A DNA stretch of 64,000 bases from Burkholderiales bacterium Ga0077547 (GTDB lineage Bacteria > Pseudomonadota > Gammaproteobacteria > Burkholderiales > Burkholderiaceae_C): positions 62,001 through 126,000 of the forward strand of contig LNEY01000032.1 in NCBI GenBank assembly GCA_001464195.1, given 5' to 3'. Both the position numbers and the translations under genes were made by a program. Under the pieces are notes generated by a model, which was not told the DNA's origin, did no database searches, and was given only the letters and a program-made list of their open reading frames with translations. Below, one piece after another: positions 48,537 to 57,181 of this stretch (positions are counted from its first letter, which is position 1; each line of letters starts with the position of its first letter).

Positions 48537-50006
48537 TTACTTCCCCGCAGCGTCTTTCCATCCACCGCCCAGCACCTTGTACAGCGTGACCCGGTTCTGC
48601 CGTTCGGCTGCCTGTGTCTGCACCACGGCTTGCTGCGCGGTGAACAGAGAGCGTTGTGCGTCGAGCACATCGAGGTAGCTCGACGCGCCATTGCGATAGC
48701 GCAGGTCGGCCAGCCGGGTTCGTGTTTCCTCGGCCTGCGCCTGCGCCTGTTGCGCGCGCAGCTGTTCGCCAAGCGTGGCACGGCCGGCCAGTGCGTCAGC
48801 CACCTCGCGGAAGGCGCTTTGCACCGCGCGTTCGTACTGTGCGACGGCGATGTCTCGGCCGACCTGTGCAGCATCCAGATTGGCCTGGTTGCGGCCGGCA
48901 TCGAAGATGGGAACCACCAGCTGCGGCGCGAAGCTCCAGGCGAAAGAGCCTGACTTGAACAGGCCCGACAGCTCGGTGCTGGCGCTGCCGATGCTGGTGC
49001 TCAGCGTGATGCGTGGGAAGAACGCCGCGCGCGCCGCGCCGATGTTGGCGCTGGCGGCGATCAGCTGCTGCTCGGCCTGACGGATGTCGGGCCGGCGGTT
49101 CAGCAGGTCCGAGGGCAGGCCCGCCGGCAGGTCTGGCAGCACCGTCTCGGCGAGTGCCGGGCGGGCGACATTGCTCGGAGCGGCGGTGGGTGCCGGCAGC
49201 GCCTCTGCGGGCACGGGTTGACCGAGCAGCAGCGCCAGCGCGTTTTCATCCAGCGCCCGTTGTCTGAGTTGCTGCGCCAGCGCGACGCGCGCACCCTCGA
49301 GCAACGACTGCGCCTGCCGCACGTCGAGTTCAGAAGACGCGCCGTTGTCGAACTTCAGCTGCGTCAGCTTCAGCGATTCTTCGCGGGTGGCGAGCGTCTG
49401 CCGGGTGACTGCCAGCAGCTCGTCGTCGGCCAGCAGCGCGAGCCAGCTGTTGGCGACCGAAGCGATCAAGCTGATCTGCACCGTCTTGCGCGCCTCCTCC
49501 GTGCCGAGAAACTGCGCCAGTTGGGCCTGGCTCAGGCTGCGCACGCGGCCGAAGAAGTCGAACTCATACGAGGTGATCTGCAGGCCCGCGGTGTAGGTGC
49601 TGCTGATGCTGCCTCCGCTGCCGCTGTCGCCTACCCTCGGCTGTCGCGACGCGGTGGCGCCGGCATTGACCGTGGGCCACTCGTCGGCGCGCCGCACCTG
49701 GTATTGCGCGCGGGCCTGCTCGATGTTCAGCACCGCAATGCGCAGGTCCCGGTTGTGCTGCAACGCGATCTCGATCAGGCGCTGCAGGCGCGGGTCACTG
49801 AAATAGCGCTGCCACTCGATGTCGGCCGCAGCTTCTCCCTCGGGCGCGGCGGCTGACGCGTCACCTGGGTAGGTGCTCGGCACCGGCGCGTCGGGGCGCA
49901 CATGGGTGGGGATGAAGGAGCAGCCGGTCACGCTGGCGATGGCGAGCACCCACATCGTCAGCCGCGCCATTGATTGCGCCCGTGGGTGCTGAGCAGCGGT
50001 CCTCAT
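48537..50006 (-). CDS. Outer membrane channel of RND efflux system (OprM/AdeK type)
   Basis: A 489-residue TolC-fold lipoprotein. The N-terminus contains a lipobox SVTGC after a hydrophobic stretch, and the body shows the two OEP repeats (ISLIASVANSWLALLADDELL and YERAVQSAFREVADALAG). The ATG at 50006 overlaps the RND pump stop as ATGA; a second start at 49970 would begin directly at the signal peptide. It completes the tripartite pump with the membrane fusion protein and RND transporter encoded upstream. Confidence 0.93.
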   Translation of the reverse strand: MRTAAQHPRAQSMARLTMWVLAIASVTGCSFIPTHVRPDAPVPSTYPGDASAAAPEGEAAADIEWQRYFSDPRLQRLIEIALQHNRDLRIAVLNIEQARAQYQVRRADEWPTVNAGATASRQPRVGDSGSGGSISSTYTAGLQITSYEFDFFGRVRSLSQAQLAQFLGTEEARKTVQISLIASVANSWLALLADDELLAVTRQTLATREESLKLTQLKFDNGASSELDVRQAQSLLEGARVALAQQLRQRALDENALALLLGQPVPAEALPAPTAAPSNVARPALAETVLPDLPAGLPSDLLNRRPDIRQAEQQLIAASANIGAARAAFFPRITLSTSIGSASTELSGLFKSGSFAWSFAPQLVVPIFDAGRNQANLDAAQVGRDIAVAQYERAVQSAFREVADALAGRATLGEQLRAQQAQAQAEETRTRLADLRYRNGASSYLDVLDAQRSLFTAQQAVVQTQAAERQNRVTLYKVLGGGWKDAAGK

Positions 50007-53000
50007 GGCGTCACCTCCGGCCCGGCCGCCGCAGCGCCGGCAGGCGGTGGCGCGCGTCGCCCGAACACCTTCATCACGACCACATAGAAGACAGGCACGA
50101 AGAACACCGCCAGCAGGGTCGCTGAAATCATGCCGCCCATCACGCCGGTGCCGATGGCGCGCTGACTGGCCGAGCCAGCGCCGCTGGCAATCACCAGTGG
50201 CAGCACGCCGAGGATGAAAGCGATCGAGGTCATCAGGATCGGACGGAAGCGCAGGTGCGCCGCTTCCAGGACTGCTTCGATCGCGCCCTTGCCTTCGGCA
50301 TGCAGGTCTTTCGCGAACTCGATGATCAGCACCGCGTTCTTGGCCGACAGGCCAATGATGGTGATCAATCCGACCTTGAAGAAGACATCGTTCTCCAGGC
50401 CTCGGACGCTGACGCCGAGCACGACACCCAGCACGCCCAGCGGCACCACCAGGATCACGGCCAGCGGGATGGTCCAGCTCTCGTACAGCGCTGCCAGGCA
50501 CAGGAACACCGACAGCAGCGAGAAGGCGAACAGGATCATGGCGGTTGAACCAGAGAGCTTCTCTTCGCGCGAGGGGCCGGTCCATTCATAGGCGAAGCCC
50601 GCGGGCAGTTGGGCTGCCAGCTTCTCCATCTCGGCCAGCGCGGCGCCACTGCTGACCCCAGCCGCTGGCTCCCCCTGGATGCGCATGGCGGGATAGCCGT
50701 TGTAGCGCACGGTCTGCATCGGCCCCTTGATCCACCGGGTGGTCGTGAACGCCGACAGCGGCACCGGTTGGCCGGAGGTGTTCAGCGCGTTGAGTTGCAG
50801 CAGGTCATCGGGCTGCATACGCGAGGGTGCGTCGGCCTGCACCACCACCCGCTGCAGTCGGCCAGCATTGGGGAAATCGTTGATATATGAGGAGCCCAGC
50901 GCTGTGGACAGCGTGGTGTTGATGGCGGCGAAGTTCACCCCCAGTGCGCCTGCCTTGTCGCGGTCGATGTCGAGCTGCAACTGCGGTGCGTCTTCCAGGC
51001 CATCCGGGCGCACCGACATCAAGAGCGGGTTCTTGGCGGCCATGCCCAACAGCTGGTTTCGTGCCGCGAGAAGCGCGTCGTGCCCGTTGCCGCCGCGGTC
51101 CTGCAGCCGCATCGCGAAGCCGTTCGAGCGGCCGAGTTCGCGAATCGCCGGCGGGCTGACCGGGAAGATGAACGCATCGCGGATCTGGCCCAGCGCACCG
51201 AAGGCCCTCGCCACCAGCGATTGCGCGCTGCGGTCGGTGTCGTGGCGCTCGTCCCAGTTCTTCAGTGTCACGAAGCCAAGTGCCGCGTTCTGGCCGCTGC
51301 CCGCAAAACTGAAGCCGAGCACGCTGACGATGCTCTGCACCTCCGGCTGCTTCAGCATGTAGTCTTCGACCTGCTTCATCACCTCGGTGGTTCGCACCTG
51401 CGTCGCGCCGGGTGGCAGCTGCACGTTGACCAGGATGTTGCCCTGGTCTTCGTTCGGGATGAACGAGGTCGGCAGCCGACCGAACATGACGATCACCGCA
51501 CCAATGATGGCGGCGTAGATGATCATGTACCGTGCGGCGCGCTTGAGGATGCGCGCCACCATGCCTTCATAGCCTTTGGCGGTGCGGGTGAAGCCACGGT
51601 TGAACCAGCCGAAGAAGCCGGTCTTGGCGTGGTGGTGGCCGGCCTCGACCGGTTTCAGCAGCGTCGCGCACAGCGCGGGCGTCAGGGTCAGCGCGAGGAA
51701 GGCCGAGAACGCGATGGCACTGACCATCACCGCCGAGAACTGCCGGTAGATGTTGCCCACGGCCCCGCTGAAGAAGGCCAGCGGCACGAACACCGAAATC
51801 AGCACCACCGTGACACCCACGATCGCGCCCGAGATCTGGCCCATGGCCTTGCGGGTGGCGTCCAATGGCGACAGCCCCTCCTCGCTCATGATCCGCTCGA
51901 CGTTCTCGACCACCACGATGGCGTCGTCCACCACGATGCCGATCACCAGCACCATGCCGAACATCGTCAGCACATTGATCGAAAAGCCCAGCGCCAGCAA
52001 CGAGGCGAAGCTCCCCATCAACGCAATCGGCACCACCAGCGTGGGGATGAGCGTGTAGCGGATGTTCTGCAGGAACAGGAACATCACCAGGAACACCAGA
52101 ATCACGGCTTCGACCAGGGTCACGACGACCTGCTTCACCGAGATGCTGATGAAGAGCGAGCTGTCGAACGGGATGGTGGCCTTGACGCCTGGCGGGAAGT
52201 ACGGCGCCAGCTCGGCCAGTCGCTTCTTCACCGCGGTGGCGGTGGACAGGGCATTGGCGGTGGGCGACAGCTGCACCCCGACGCCGCTGGACGGCGCGCC
52301 GTTCAGGCGCGCGCTGCGCGAACCGTAGGTCTGTGCACCGAGTTCGACACGCGCCACGTCTTTCAGAAGCACCCGTGAGCCATCCGGGTTGGCGCGCAGC
52401 AGGATGTTGCCGAAGTCCTCGGCGGTGGTCAGCTGGCCCTTGACCACCACGGTCGCGAAGATGGACTGGTCGGCGGTATTGGGCAGGTCGCCGATGGTGC
52501 CCGAGGCGACCTGCGCGTTCTGCGCCGCGATGGCCGCATTCACATCAGCGGAGGACAACCGCAGGCCCACGAGCTTGGCCGGGTCCAGCCAGATGCGCAT
52601 CGCGCGCTCGGTGCCGAACAGGGTGGCCTGGCCGACGCCCGAGACGCGCTGGATCTCCGGAACCACATTGCGCGCGGCATAGTCGCCCAGTGCGATCGGA
52701 TCGAGCGAGCCGTCGGTGCTCGACAGGATGATGAAAAGCAAGAAGTTCGGATTCGCCTTGTCGACCCGCACGCCCTGCTGCGTCACGGACTGCGGCAGCC
52801 GTGGCGAGGCGCGGGCCAGCCGGTTCTGCACATCGACCTGGGCAAGGTCGGGGTTGGTGCCCGGCTCGAAGCTCAGCGTGATCGAGCCGGAGCCGTCAGC
52901 CTGGCTGACCGACTCCATGTAGATCAGGCCCGGCGAGCCGTTCATTTCCCGCTCGATGACGGCGATGACGGTCTCTTCCAGTGTCTTGGCCGAGGCGCCG

Positions 53001-53149
53001 GGGTAGGTGACGTTGACGACGATCGCCGGCGGCGCGACCGGCGGGTACTGTGCGATCGGCAACTGCGTGATCGCAACACCACCGATCAGCAGGATGAACA
53101 GGGCGATGACCCAGGCGAAGATGGGTCGGTTGATGAAGAACTGGGCCAC
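50003..53149 (-). CDS. HAE1-family RND multidrug efflux transporter (AcrB/MexB type)
   Basis: A 1048-residue inner-membrane proton/drug antiporter. It begins AQFFINRPIFAWVIALFILLIGG (the RND TM1), carries the TM4 Asp pair in VIGIVVDDAIVVVENVE, and has the TM10-12 segment with GLSAKNAVLIIEFAKDLHAEG. The start is GTG at 53149. The gene order MFP-RND-OMF with a divergent tetR repressor is the standard acrAB-oprM arrangement. Substrate spectrum cannot be read from the sequence. Confidence 0.95.
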   Translation of the reverse strand: MAQFFINRPIFAWVIALFILLIGGVAITQLPIAQYPPVAPPAIVVNVTYPGASAKTLEETVIAVIEREMNGSPGLIYMESVSQADGSGSITLSFEPGTNPDLAQVDVQNRLARASPRLPQSVTQQGVRVDKANPNFLLFIILSSTDGSLDPIALGDYAARNVVPEIQRVSGVGQATLFGTERAMRIWLDPAKLVGLRLSSADVNAAIAAQNAQVASGTIGDLPNTADQSIFATVVVKGQLTTAEDFGNILLRANPDGSRVLLKDVARVELGAQTYGSRSARLNGAPSSGVGVQLSPTANALSTATAVKKRLAELAPYFPPGVKATIPFDSSLFISISVKQVVVTLVEAVILVFLVMFLFLQNIRYTLIPTLVVPIALMGSFASLLALGFSINVLTMFGMVLVIGIVVDDAIVVVENVERIMSEEGLSPLDATRKAMGQISGAIVGVTVVLISVFVPLAFFSGAVGNIYRQFSAVMVSAIAFSAFLALTLTPALCATLLKPVEAGHHHAKTGFFGWFNRGFTRTAKGYEGMVARILKRAARYMIIYAAIIGAVIVMFGRLPTSFIPNEDQGNILVNVQLPPGATQVRTTEVMKQVEDYMLKQPEVQSIVSVLGFSFAGSGQNAALGFVTLKNWDERHDTDRSAQSLVARAFGALGQIRDAFIFPVSPPAIRELGRSNGFAMRLQDRGGNGHDALLAARNQLLGMAAKNPLLMSVRPDGLEDAPQLQLDIDRDKAGALGVNFAAINTTLSTALGSSYINDFPNAGRLQRVVVQADAPSRMQPDDLLQLNALNTSGQPVPLSAFTTTRWIKGPMQTVRYNGYPAMRIQGEPAAGVSSGAALAEMEKLAAQLPAGFAYEWTGPSREEKLSGSTAMILFAFSLLSVFLCLAALYESWTIPLAVILVVPLGVLGVVLGVSVRGLENDVFFKVGLITIIGLSAKNAVLIIEFAKDLHAEGKGAIEAVLEAAHLRFRPILMTSIAFILGVLPLVIASGAGSASQRAIGTGVMGGMISATLLAVFFVPVFYVVVMKVFGRRAPPPAGAAAAGPEVTP

Positions 53150-53159
53150 GGCGCGGCCC

Positions 53160-54380
53160 TCAGTTCTTGGCGGGTGACGACGCGGCCGAGGCGCCTGCGG
53201 CTGCCGCTGGCTGCCAAGGCACCGGCTTCACCACCTTGGCGCCACCCAACTTCTGGAAGCCGTCGACCATCACCTGATCGCCAGCCTTCAGCCCGTCGAG
53301 CACGACCCATCGGCCGCTTTGCGAGCCGCCGATCTTCACCGGGCGCGGCGCAAAGCTGCCATCGCTCGCCACCACCAGCACGCTGTCACCTTGCGGTGAG
53401 CGGGTCACGGCCTGCTGCGGCAGCAGCACGGCGTTATCAGCCTGCGCTTGCTGCAGCCGGACCCGCACATAGGTGCCGGGCAACAGCAGCCCCGACGGGT
53501 TGGGAACCTCGGCGCGCAGGGTGATCTGGCCCGAGGTGGTGTCCACCGTCAAGTCGGAGAACAGCAGCTTGCCCGGTGCGCCGTAGACCGTGCCGTCCTC
53601 CAGCACCACCTGCACCGTCCCGGCCTCGGCCGCACCGCTGCGTTGCAGCTTGCCGGCATCGATCGCCTTGCGCAGCCTGAGCACCTCGGTGGTCGATTGG
53701 GTGAAGTTCACGTACATCGGATCGATCTGCTGCACCAGGGCCAGTGGCGTGGCATCGCCCTGGCCGACCAGCGCGCCTTCGGTGACCAGCGCGCGCCCAA
53801 TGCGGCCCGAGATCGGCGCCGTCACCGAGGCGTAGCCCAGGTCGATCTGGGCGGTGGTGACGGCGGCGCGTGCCGAGGCGACGTCGGCATCGGCCTGCTT
53901 GAACGCCGCGACCGCGTTGACGTAATCCTGCTTGCTGATCGCATTGGCCTCGAGCAGCGGCTTGAATCGCTCGGCCTGCGCGGCCGCCTGTTCGCGATTC
54001 GCTTCGGCGCGGGCCTGCGCGGCCTGGGCACTTTGCAGCTGCGCGCGATAAGGCGCAGCATCGATCTGGAACAGCAGCTGACCGGCTTTCACGTCGCTGC
54101 CTTCGCGGAACGTGCGCTTCAACAGGATGCCGGCGGCGCGCGCGCGCACCTGCGCGATGCGGGTGGCCTCCAGCCGGCCCGGCAACTCGCTGGTCAGCCC
54201 CACCGATTGCGGCGCCACCGTGATCACGCCCACCGCTGGTGCGGGGGCGCTGGCCGCAGGGGCCGCACCGGCCTCCCCGGACTTGGCGCCGCAGCCCGAC
54301 AACCCGAGTGCCGCCCAAGTACACAGGATCGCCGCCATGAGCGCAGTGATCGGGGATCGAGCTCGGGTCTGCGCAGGCAT
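53160..54380 (-). CDS. RND efflux membrane fusion protein (AcrA/MexA type)
   Basis: A 406-residue periplasmic adaptor lipoprotein. The signal ends in the lipobox LSGC. The lipoyl half-motif TELPGRLEA-like region, the long coiled-coil hairpin (AQAARAEANREQAAAQAERFKPLLEANAISKQDYVNAV region, residues 120-190) and the beta-barrel domain follow. The ATG at 54380 begins the signal peptide; an in-frame ATG at 54449 would add 23 residues. It lies 10 bp upstream of the RND gene and its promoter region faces acrR. Confidence 0.93.
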   Translation of the reverse strand: MPAQTRARSPITALMAAILCTWAALGLSGCGAKSGEAGAAPAASAPAPAVGVITVAPQSVGLTSELPGRLEATRIAQVRARAAGILLKRTFREGSDVKAGQLLFQIDAAPYRAQLQSAQAAQARAEANREQAAAQAERFKPLLEANAISKQDYVNAVAAFKQADADVASARAAVTTAQIDLGYASVTAPISGRIGRALVTEGALVGQGDATPLALVQQIDPMYVNFTQSTTEVLRLRKAIDAGKLQRSGAAEAGTVQVVLEDGTVYGAPGKLLFSDLTVDTTSGQITLRAEVPNPSGLLLPGTYVRVRLQQAQADNAVLLPQQAVTRSPQGDSVLVVASDGSFAPRPVKIGGSQSGRWVVLDGLKAGDQVMVDGFQKLGGAKVVKPVPWQPAAAAGASAASSPAKN

Positions 54381-54470
54381 GCAACGTCGTCCTGTAAGGG
54401 GCCTTGAGCGCGACTGGCGGACAGAAGGCGGGTTGATTCGGATCACCATCCGAGCGAAAAGCGGCTAGTC

Positions 54471-54494
54471 TACATACGTTCATGTCTGTATGTT
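54471..54494. promoter_or_regulatory. AcrR/TtgR-type operator
   Basis: TACATAC-N10-GTATGTT between the divergent efflux operon and acrR, closely matching the E. coli AcrR box TACATAC-N10-GTATGTA. It sits 22 bp ahead of the acrR start. A TetR repressor bound here would block both promoters. Binding is inferred. Confidence 0.75.
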
Positions 54495-54515
54495 TAAAGA
54501 CCCCGGAGAGCACCC

Positions 54516-55166
54516 ATGGCACGCAGAACCAAGGACGACGCGCTCGCCACCCGCGATCACATCCTCAACGCCGCCGAGCTGGTTTTCGAGCAGCGGGGCG
54601 TGTCTCGTTGCTCACTCCAGGAGATCGCGCAGGCCGCAGGTGTCACACGCGGCGCGATCTACTGGCACTTCGAGAACAAGGCCGATCTGGCGAATGCCAT
54701 GTTCAAGCGCGTGACGCTGCCCCTGGAGGAGCAGATCCACCGCTCGGCCGACCCTGACCTCGCCGATCCGCTGCTCGAGGTGCGCAACAGCCTGTTGCAT
54801 GCGCTGCGCACCACGATGACCGACCCGCAGGTGCAGCGCGTGTTCACCATCGCGACCCAGAAGGTCGAGTACGTCGACGAATTGCTGGCGGTGCGCGAGC
54901 GACGCGTCAACACCCGCAACGGCTGCCTGCACCATGTCGAGATCGGGCTCAAGCGTGCGATGGCTGCAGGCCGCATCGATCGGCGGGTGCCCGCGAGCAC
55001 CGTGGCGGTGGGCCTGCACGCGCTCGTCGATGGGCTCATCATCAACTGGCTGCTCGACCCGACCGCGTTCGACCTGGTCAAGGTCGGTACCCAGGCCCTC
55101 GACGCCTACCTGGGCGGGCTCGCGCTGAAGGCCCCAGCGGCCAGTGTCACGACCGCTCGAACTTGA
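54516..55166 (+). CDS. acrR: TetR/AcrR-family repressor of the efflux operon
   Basis: A 216-residue TetR regulator with the HTH RDHILNAAELVFEQRGVSRCSLQEIAQAAGVTRGAIYWHFENKADL, a close match to AcrR/TtgR, and a variable C-terminal ligand-binding domain. It is divergent from the RND operon with an AcrR-type operator between them, so it probably represses both. The last 20 bp overlap the metW 3' end. Confidence 0.92.
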   Translation: MARRTKDDALATRDHILNAAELVFEQRGVSRCSLQEIAQAAGVTRGAIYWHFENKADLANAMFKRVTLPLEEQIHRSADPDLADPLLEVRNSLLHALRTTMTDPQVQRVFTIATQKVEYVDELLAVRERRVNTRNGCLHHVEIGLKRAMAAGRIDRRVPASTVAVGLHALVDGLIINWLLDPTAFDLVKVGTQALDAYLGGLALKAPAASVTTART

Positions 55167-55731
55167 ACACCGCCACGCTGGCCATCAGGTTCGGCCAGCG
55201 CCGCACGCACGCGCCTTGCTGGATGCCGAACGCATCGAGGATGCGCAGCCCGCAGCGGCGCGCCAGCACCTCGAAATCGGCATAGGTGCTGACGCGGATG
55301 TTCGGGGTGTCGTACCACTCGTAGGGCAGCGCCTTCGTCACCGGCATGCGGCCCCGCACCACGCTGAGCCGGTTCGCCCAATGGGCGAAGTTGGGGAAGC
55401 TGACGATGCCGATGCGGCCCACTCGCGCTGTTTCCATCAGCATCCGCTCGGTGTTGCGCAGGTGCTGCAGCGTGTCGATCTGCAGCACCACATCGAAGCT
55501 CTGGTCGTCGAAGATGGCCAGCCCTTCCTCGAGGTTCAGCTGGATCACGTTGACGCCGCGCTGCTCGCAGGCCAGCACATTCGCGTCGGCGATCTCGATA
55601 CCGTAACCAGTGCACTGTCGCTTGTTTCGAAGATGGGCGAGTGTTTCGCCCGAACCGCAACCGAGGTCAAGCACGCGCGAACCGGCAGGCACCAGCCCGG
55701 CGATCAATTCGAGGTCTTGTCGATCGCTCAT
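55147..55731 (-). CDS. metW: Methionine biosynthesis protein MetW
   Basis: A 194-residue methyltransferase-fold protein with the SAM motif [12 protein letters not shown] and the MetW signatures [16 protein letters not shown] and [11 protein letters not shown]. In betaproteobacteria MetW partners MetX in making O-acylhomoserine. Its ATG overlaps the metX stop as ATGA, giving coupled translation. Confidence 0.94.
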   Translation of the reverse strand: MSDRQDLELIAGLVPAGSRVLDLGCGSGETLAHLRNKRQCTGYGIEIADANVLACEQRGVNVIQLNLEEGLAIFDDQSFDVVLQIDTLQHLRNTERMLMETARVGRIGIVSFPNFAHWANRLSVVRGRMPVTKALPYEWYDTPNIRVSTYADFEVLARRCGLRILDAFGIQQGACVRRWPNLMASVAVFKFERS

Positions 55732-56894
55732 GAGCTCGCCTCGATCTCGCGAGCGATGCGGTCTAAGCGCGCGCGCAGCACACCGTGGTAGCGCGCATCG
55801 TCGAGCAGGAAAGCGTCGTGACCGTGCGGCGCGGCAATCTCCGCGTAACTCACGTCGAGCCGGTTGTCGAGCAGCGCCTTCACGATCTCGCGCGAACGAC
55901 CCGGCGAGAAGCGCCAGTCGGTGGTGAAGCTGATGATCTGGAACTTCGCCGTGGACGAGGCAAAAGCAGCCGACAGGTCGCCGCCGTGCTCACGCGCCGG
56001 ATCGAAGTAGTCGAGCACCCGCGTGATCAGCAGGTAGCTGTTGGCATCGAAGTACTCGCTGAACTTGTCGCCCTGGTAGCGCAGGTAGCTCTCGATCTCG
56101 AACTCGATGTCCTGGGTGGTGTAGCGCGGCGCGTCACCGGTACTGGCAGCAGCCCCCAGCGCGGCCCGCAAGGTGCGGCCGAACTTGGCGTCCATCGTGT
56201 CGTCGCTGAGGTAAGTGATGTGACCGATCATCCGCGCCACCCGCAGCCCGCGCTTGGGCACCACGCCGTGCGCCAGGTAGTGGCCGCCGTGGAAATCGGG
56301 GTCGGTGACGATGGCGCGGCGCGCCACTTCATTGAACGCGATGTTCTGCGCTGACAGGTTGGGTGCGGTGGCGATCGCGATGCAGTGCTGCAGGCGCTGC
56401 GGGTACCGCATCGACCAGGACAGCGCCTGCATCCCGCCCAGGCTGCCTCCGATCACCGCGGCGAGCTGGTCGATGCCCAGCGCGTCGCACAGCCGCACCT
56501 GCGCATCGACCCAGTCCTCGACCGTGACCACCGGGAAGTCGGCGCCGTAGGGCTGCTGTGTGGCCGGGTTGAGGTGGGTCGGGCCGGTCGAGCCAAAGCA
56601 CGAGCCCGGGTTGTTGACGCCGATGACGAAGAATCGATCCGTGTCCAGCGGCTTGCCGGGGCCGATCAGGTTGTCCCACCAGCCGGTGCTCTTGGCGTCG
56701 CCTTCGTAGCGGCCCGCCACATGGTGGCTGGCGTTCAGCGCGTGGCACACCAGCACCGCATTGCTGCGCGCTGCATTCAGCGTGCCGTAGGTCTCGTACA
56801 TCAGCGTGTAGTCGCGCAGCACCGCGCCGCTGCGCAGCGGCAGCGCTTGCGCGAAAGCCATCGATTGCGGGTCCACGTTGCCCAGGGCGCTCAT
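55728..56894 (-). CDS. metX: Homoserine O-acyltransferase MetX
   Basis: A 388-residue alpha/beta-hydrolase-fold acyltransferase for homoserine. It has the nucleophile Ser in [12 protein letters not shown] near residue 150, catalytic Asp and His expected near the C-terminus (GHDAFLLD). Some betaproteobacterial MetX enzymes use succinyl-CoA, others acetyl-CoA; I cannot tell which. The ribosome binding site before the ATG at 56894 is poor. A SAM-II riboswitch and a short leader frame lie upstream, and metW follows with a 4-bp overlap. Confidence 0.94.
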   Translation of the reverse strand: MSALGNVDPQSMAFAQALPLRSGAVLRDYTLMYETYGTLNAARSNAVLVCHALNASHHVAGRYEGDAKSTGWWDNLIGPGKPLDTDRFFVIGVNNPGSCFGSTGPTHLNPATQQPYGADFPVVTVEDWVDAQVRLCDALGIDQLAAVIGGSLGGMQALSWSMRYPQRLQHCIAIATAPNLSAQNIAFNEVARRAIVTDPDFHGGHYLAHGVVPKRGLRVARMIGHITYLSDDTMDAKFGRTLRAALGAAASTGDAPRYTTQDIEFEIESYLRYQGDKFSEYFDANSYLLITRVLDYFDPAREHGGDLSAAFASSTAKFQIISFTTDWRFSPGRSREIVKALLDNRLDVSYAEIAAPHGHDAFLLDDARYHGVLRARLDRIAREIEASS

Positions 56895-56979
56895 GGATCG
56901 AGTCGTCGATGGGGCTCGCGAGCCATCGGCGTAGCGGAACGAAGCATCTTGATGTGTGGCGGGAGGCGCCCGCCGGTCC

Positions 56980-57032
56980 TGTATTTAGCTGGGTTTGTAG
57001 AGCGCCCGCAAGCCGGAGCAAATCAGCGCTGT
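56980..57032 (-). promoter_or_regulatory. SAM-II riboswitch upstream of metX
   Basis: On the minus strand the leader shows the conserved SAM-II core in order: AGCGC-TGATTTG, then CGGCTTGC, GGGCGCT closing the P1 stem, and AGCTAAA for the pseudoknot. It matches the known metX SAM-II aptamer base for base at these positions. The aptamer lies about 86 nt before the metX start. SAM binding would turn down metX-metW translation. SAM-II is best known in alphaproteobacteria. Confidence 0.85.
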
Positions 57033-57181
57033 GACGAATTCTAACGAGCAGACCGGCCGGTCCATGCCGCCGGTGCGCCTTCGCAGGCCAGTTTGCTGCA
57101 TCGATGGTGGCGTCGCGTGGCTACGATGTCGTGCGTGCAATCTGGCGCGCCGTGCTGCCATGCTGCTTCCGAGGACGGTCT

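Noticed and set aside
51080..52378. A 432-codon frame inside the RND transporter, other strand
   Set aside because: Histidine/glutamine/arginine-rich shadow of the transporter gene, no motif and no ribosome binding site.
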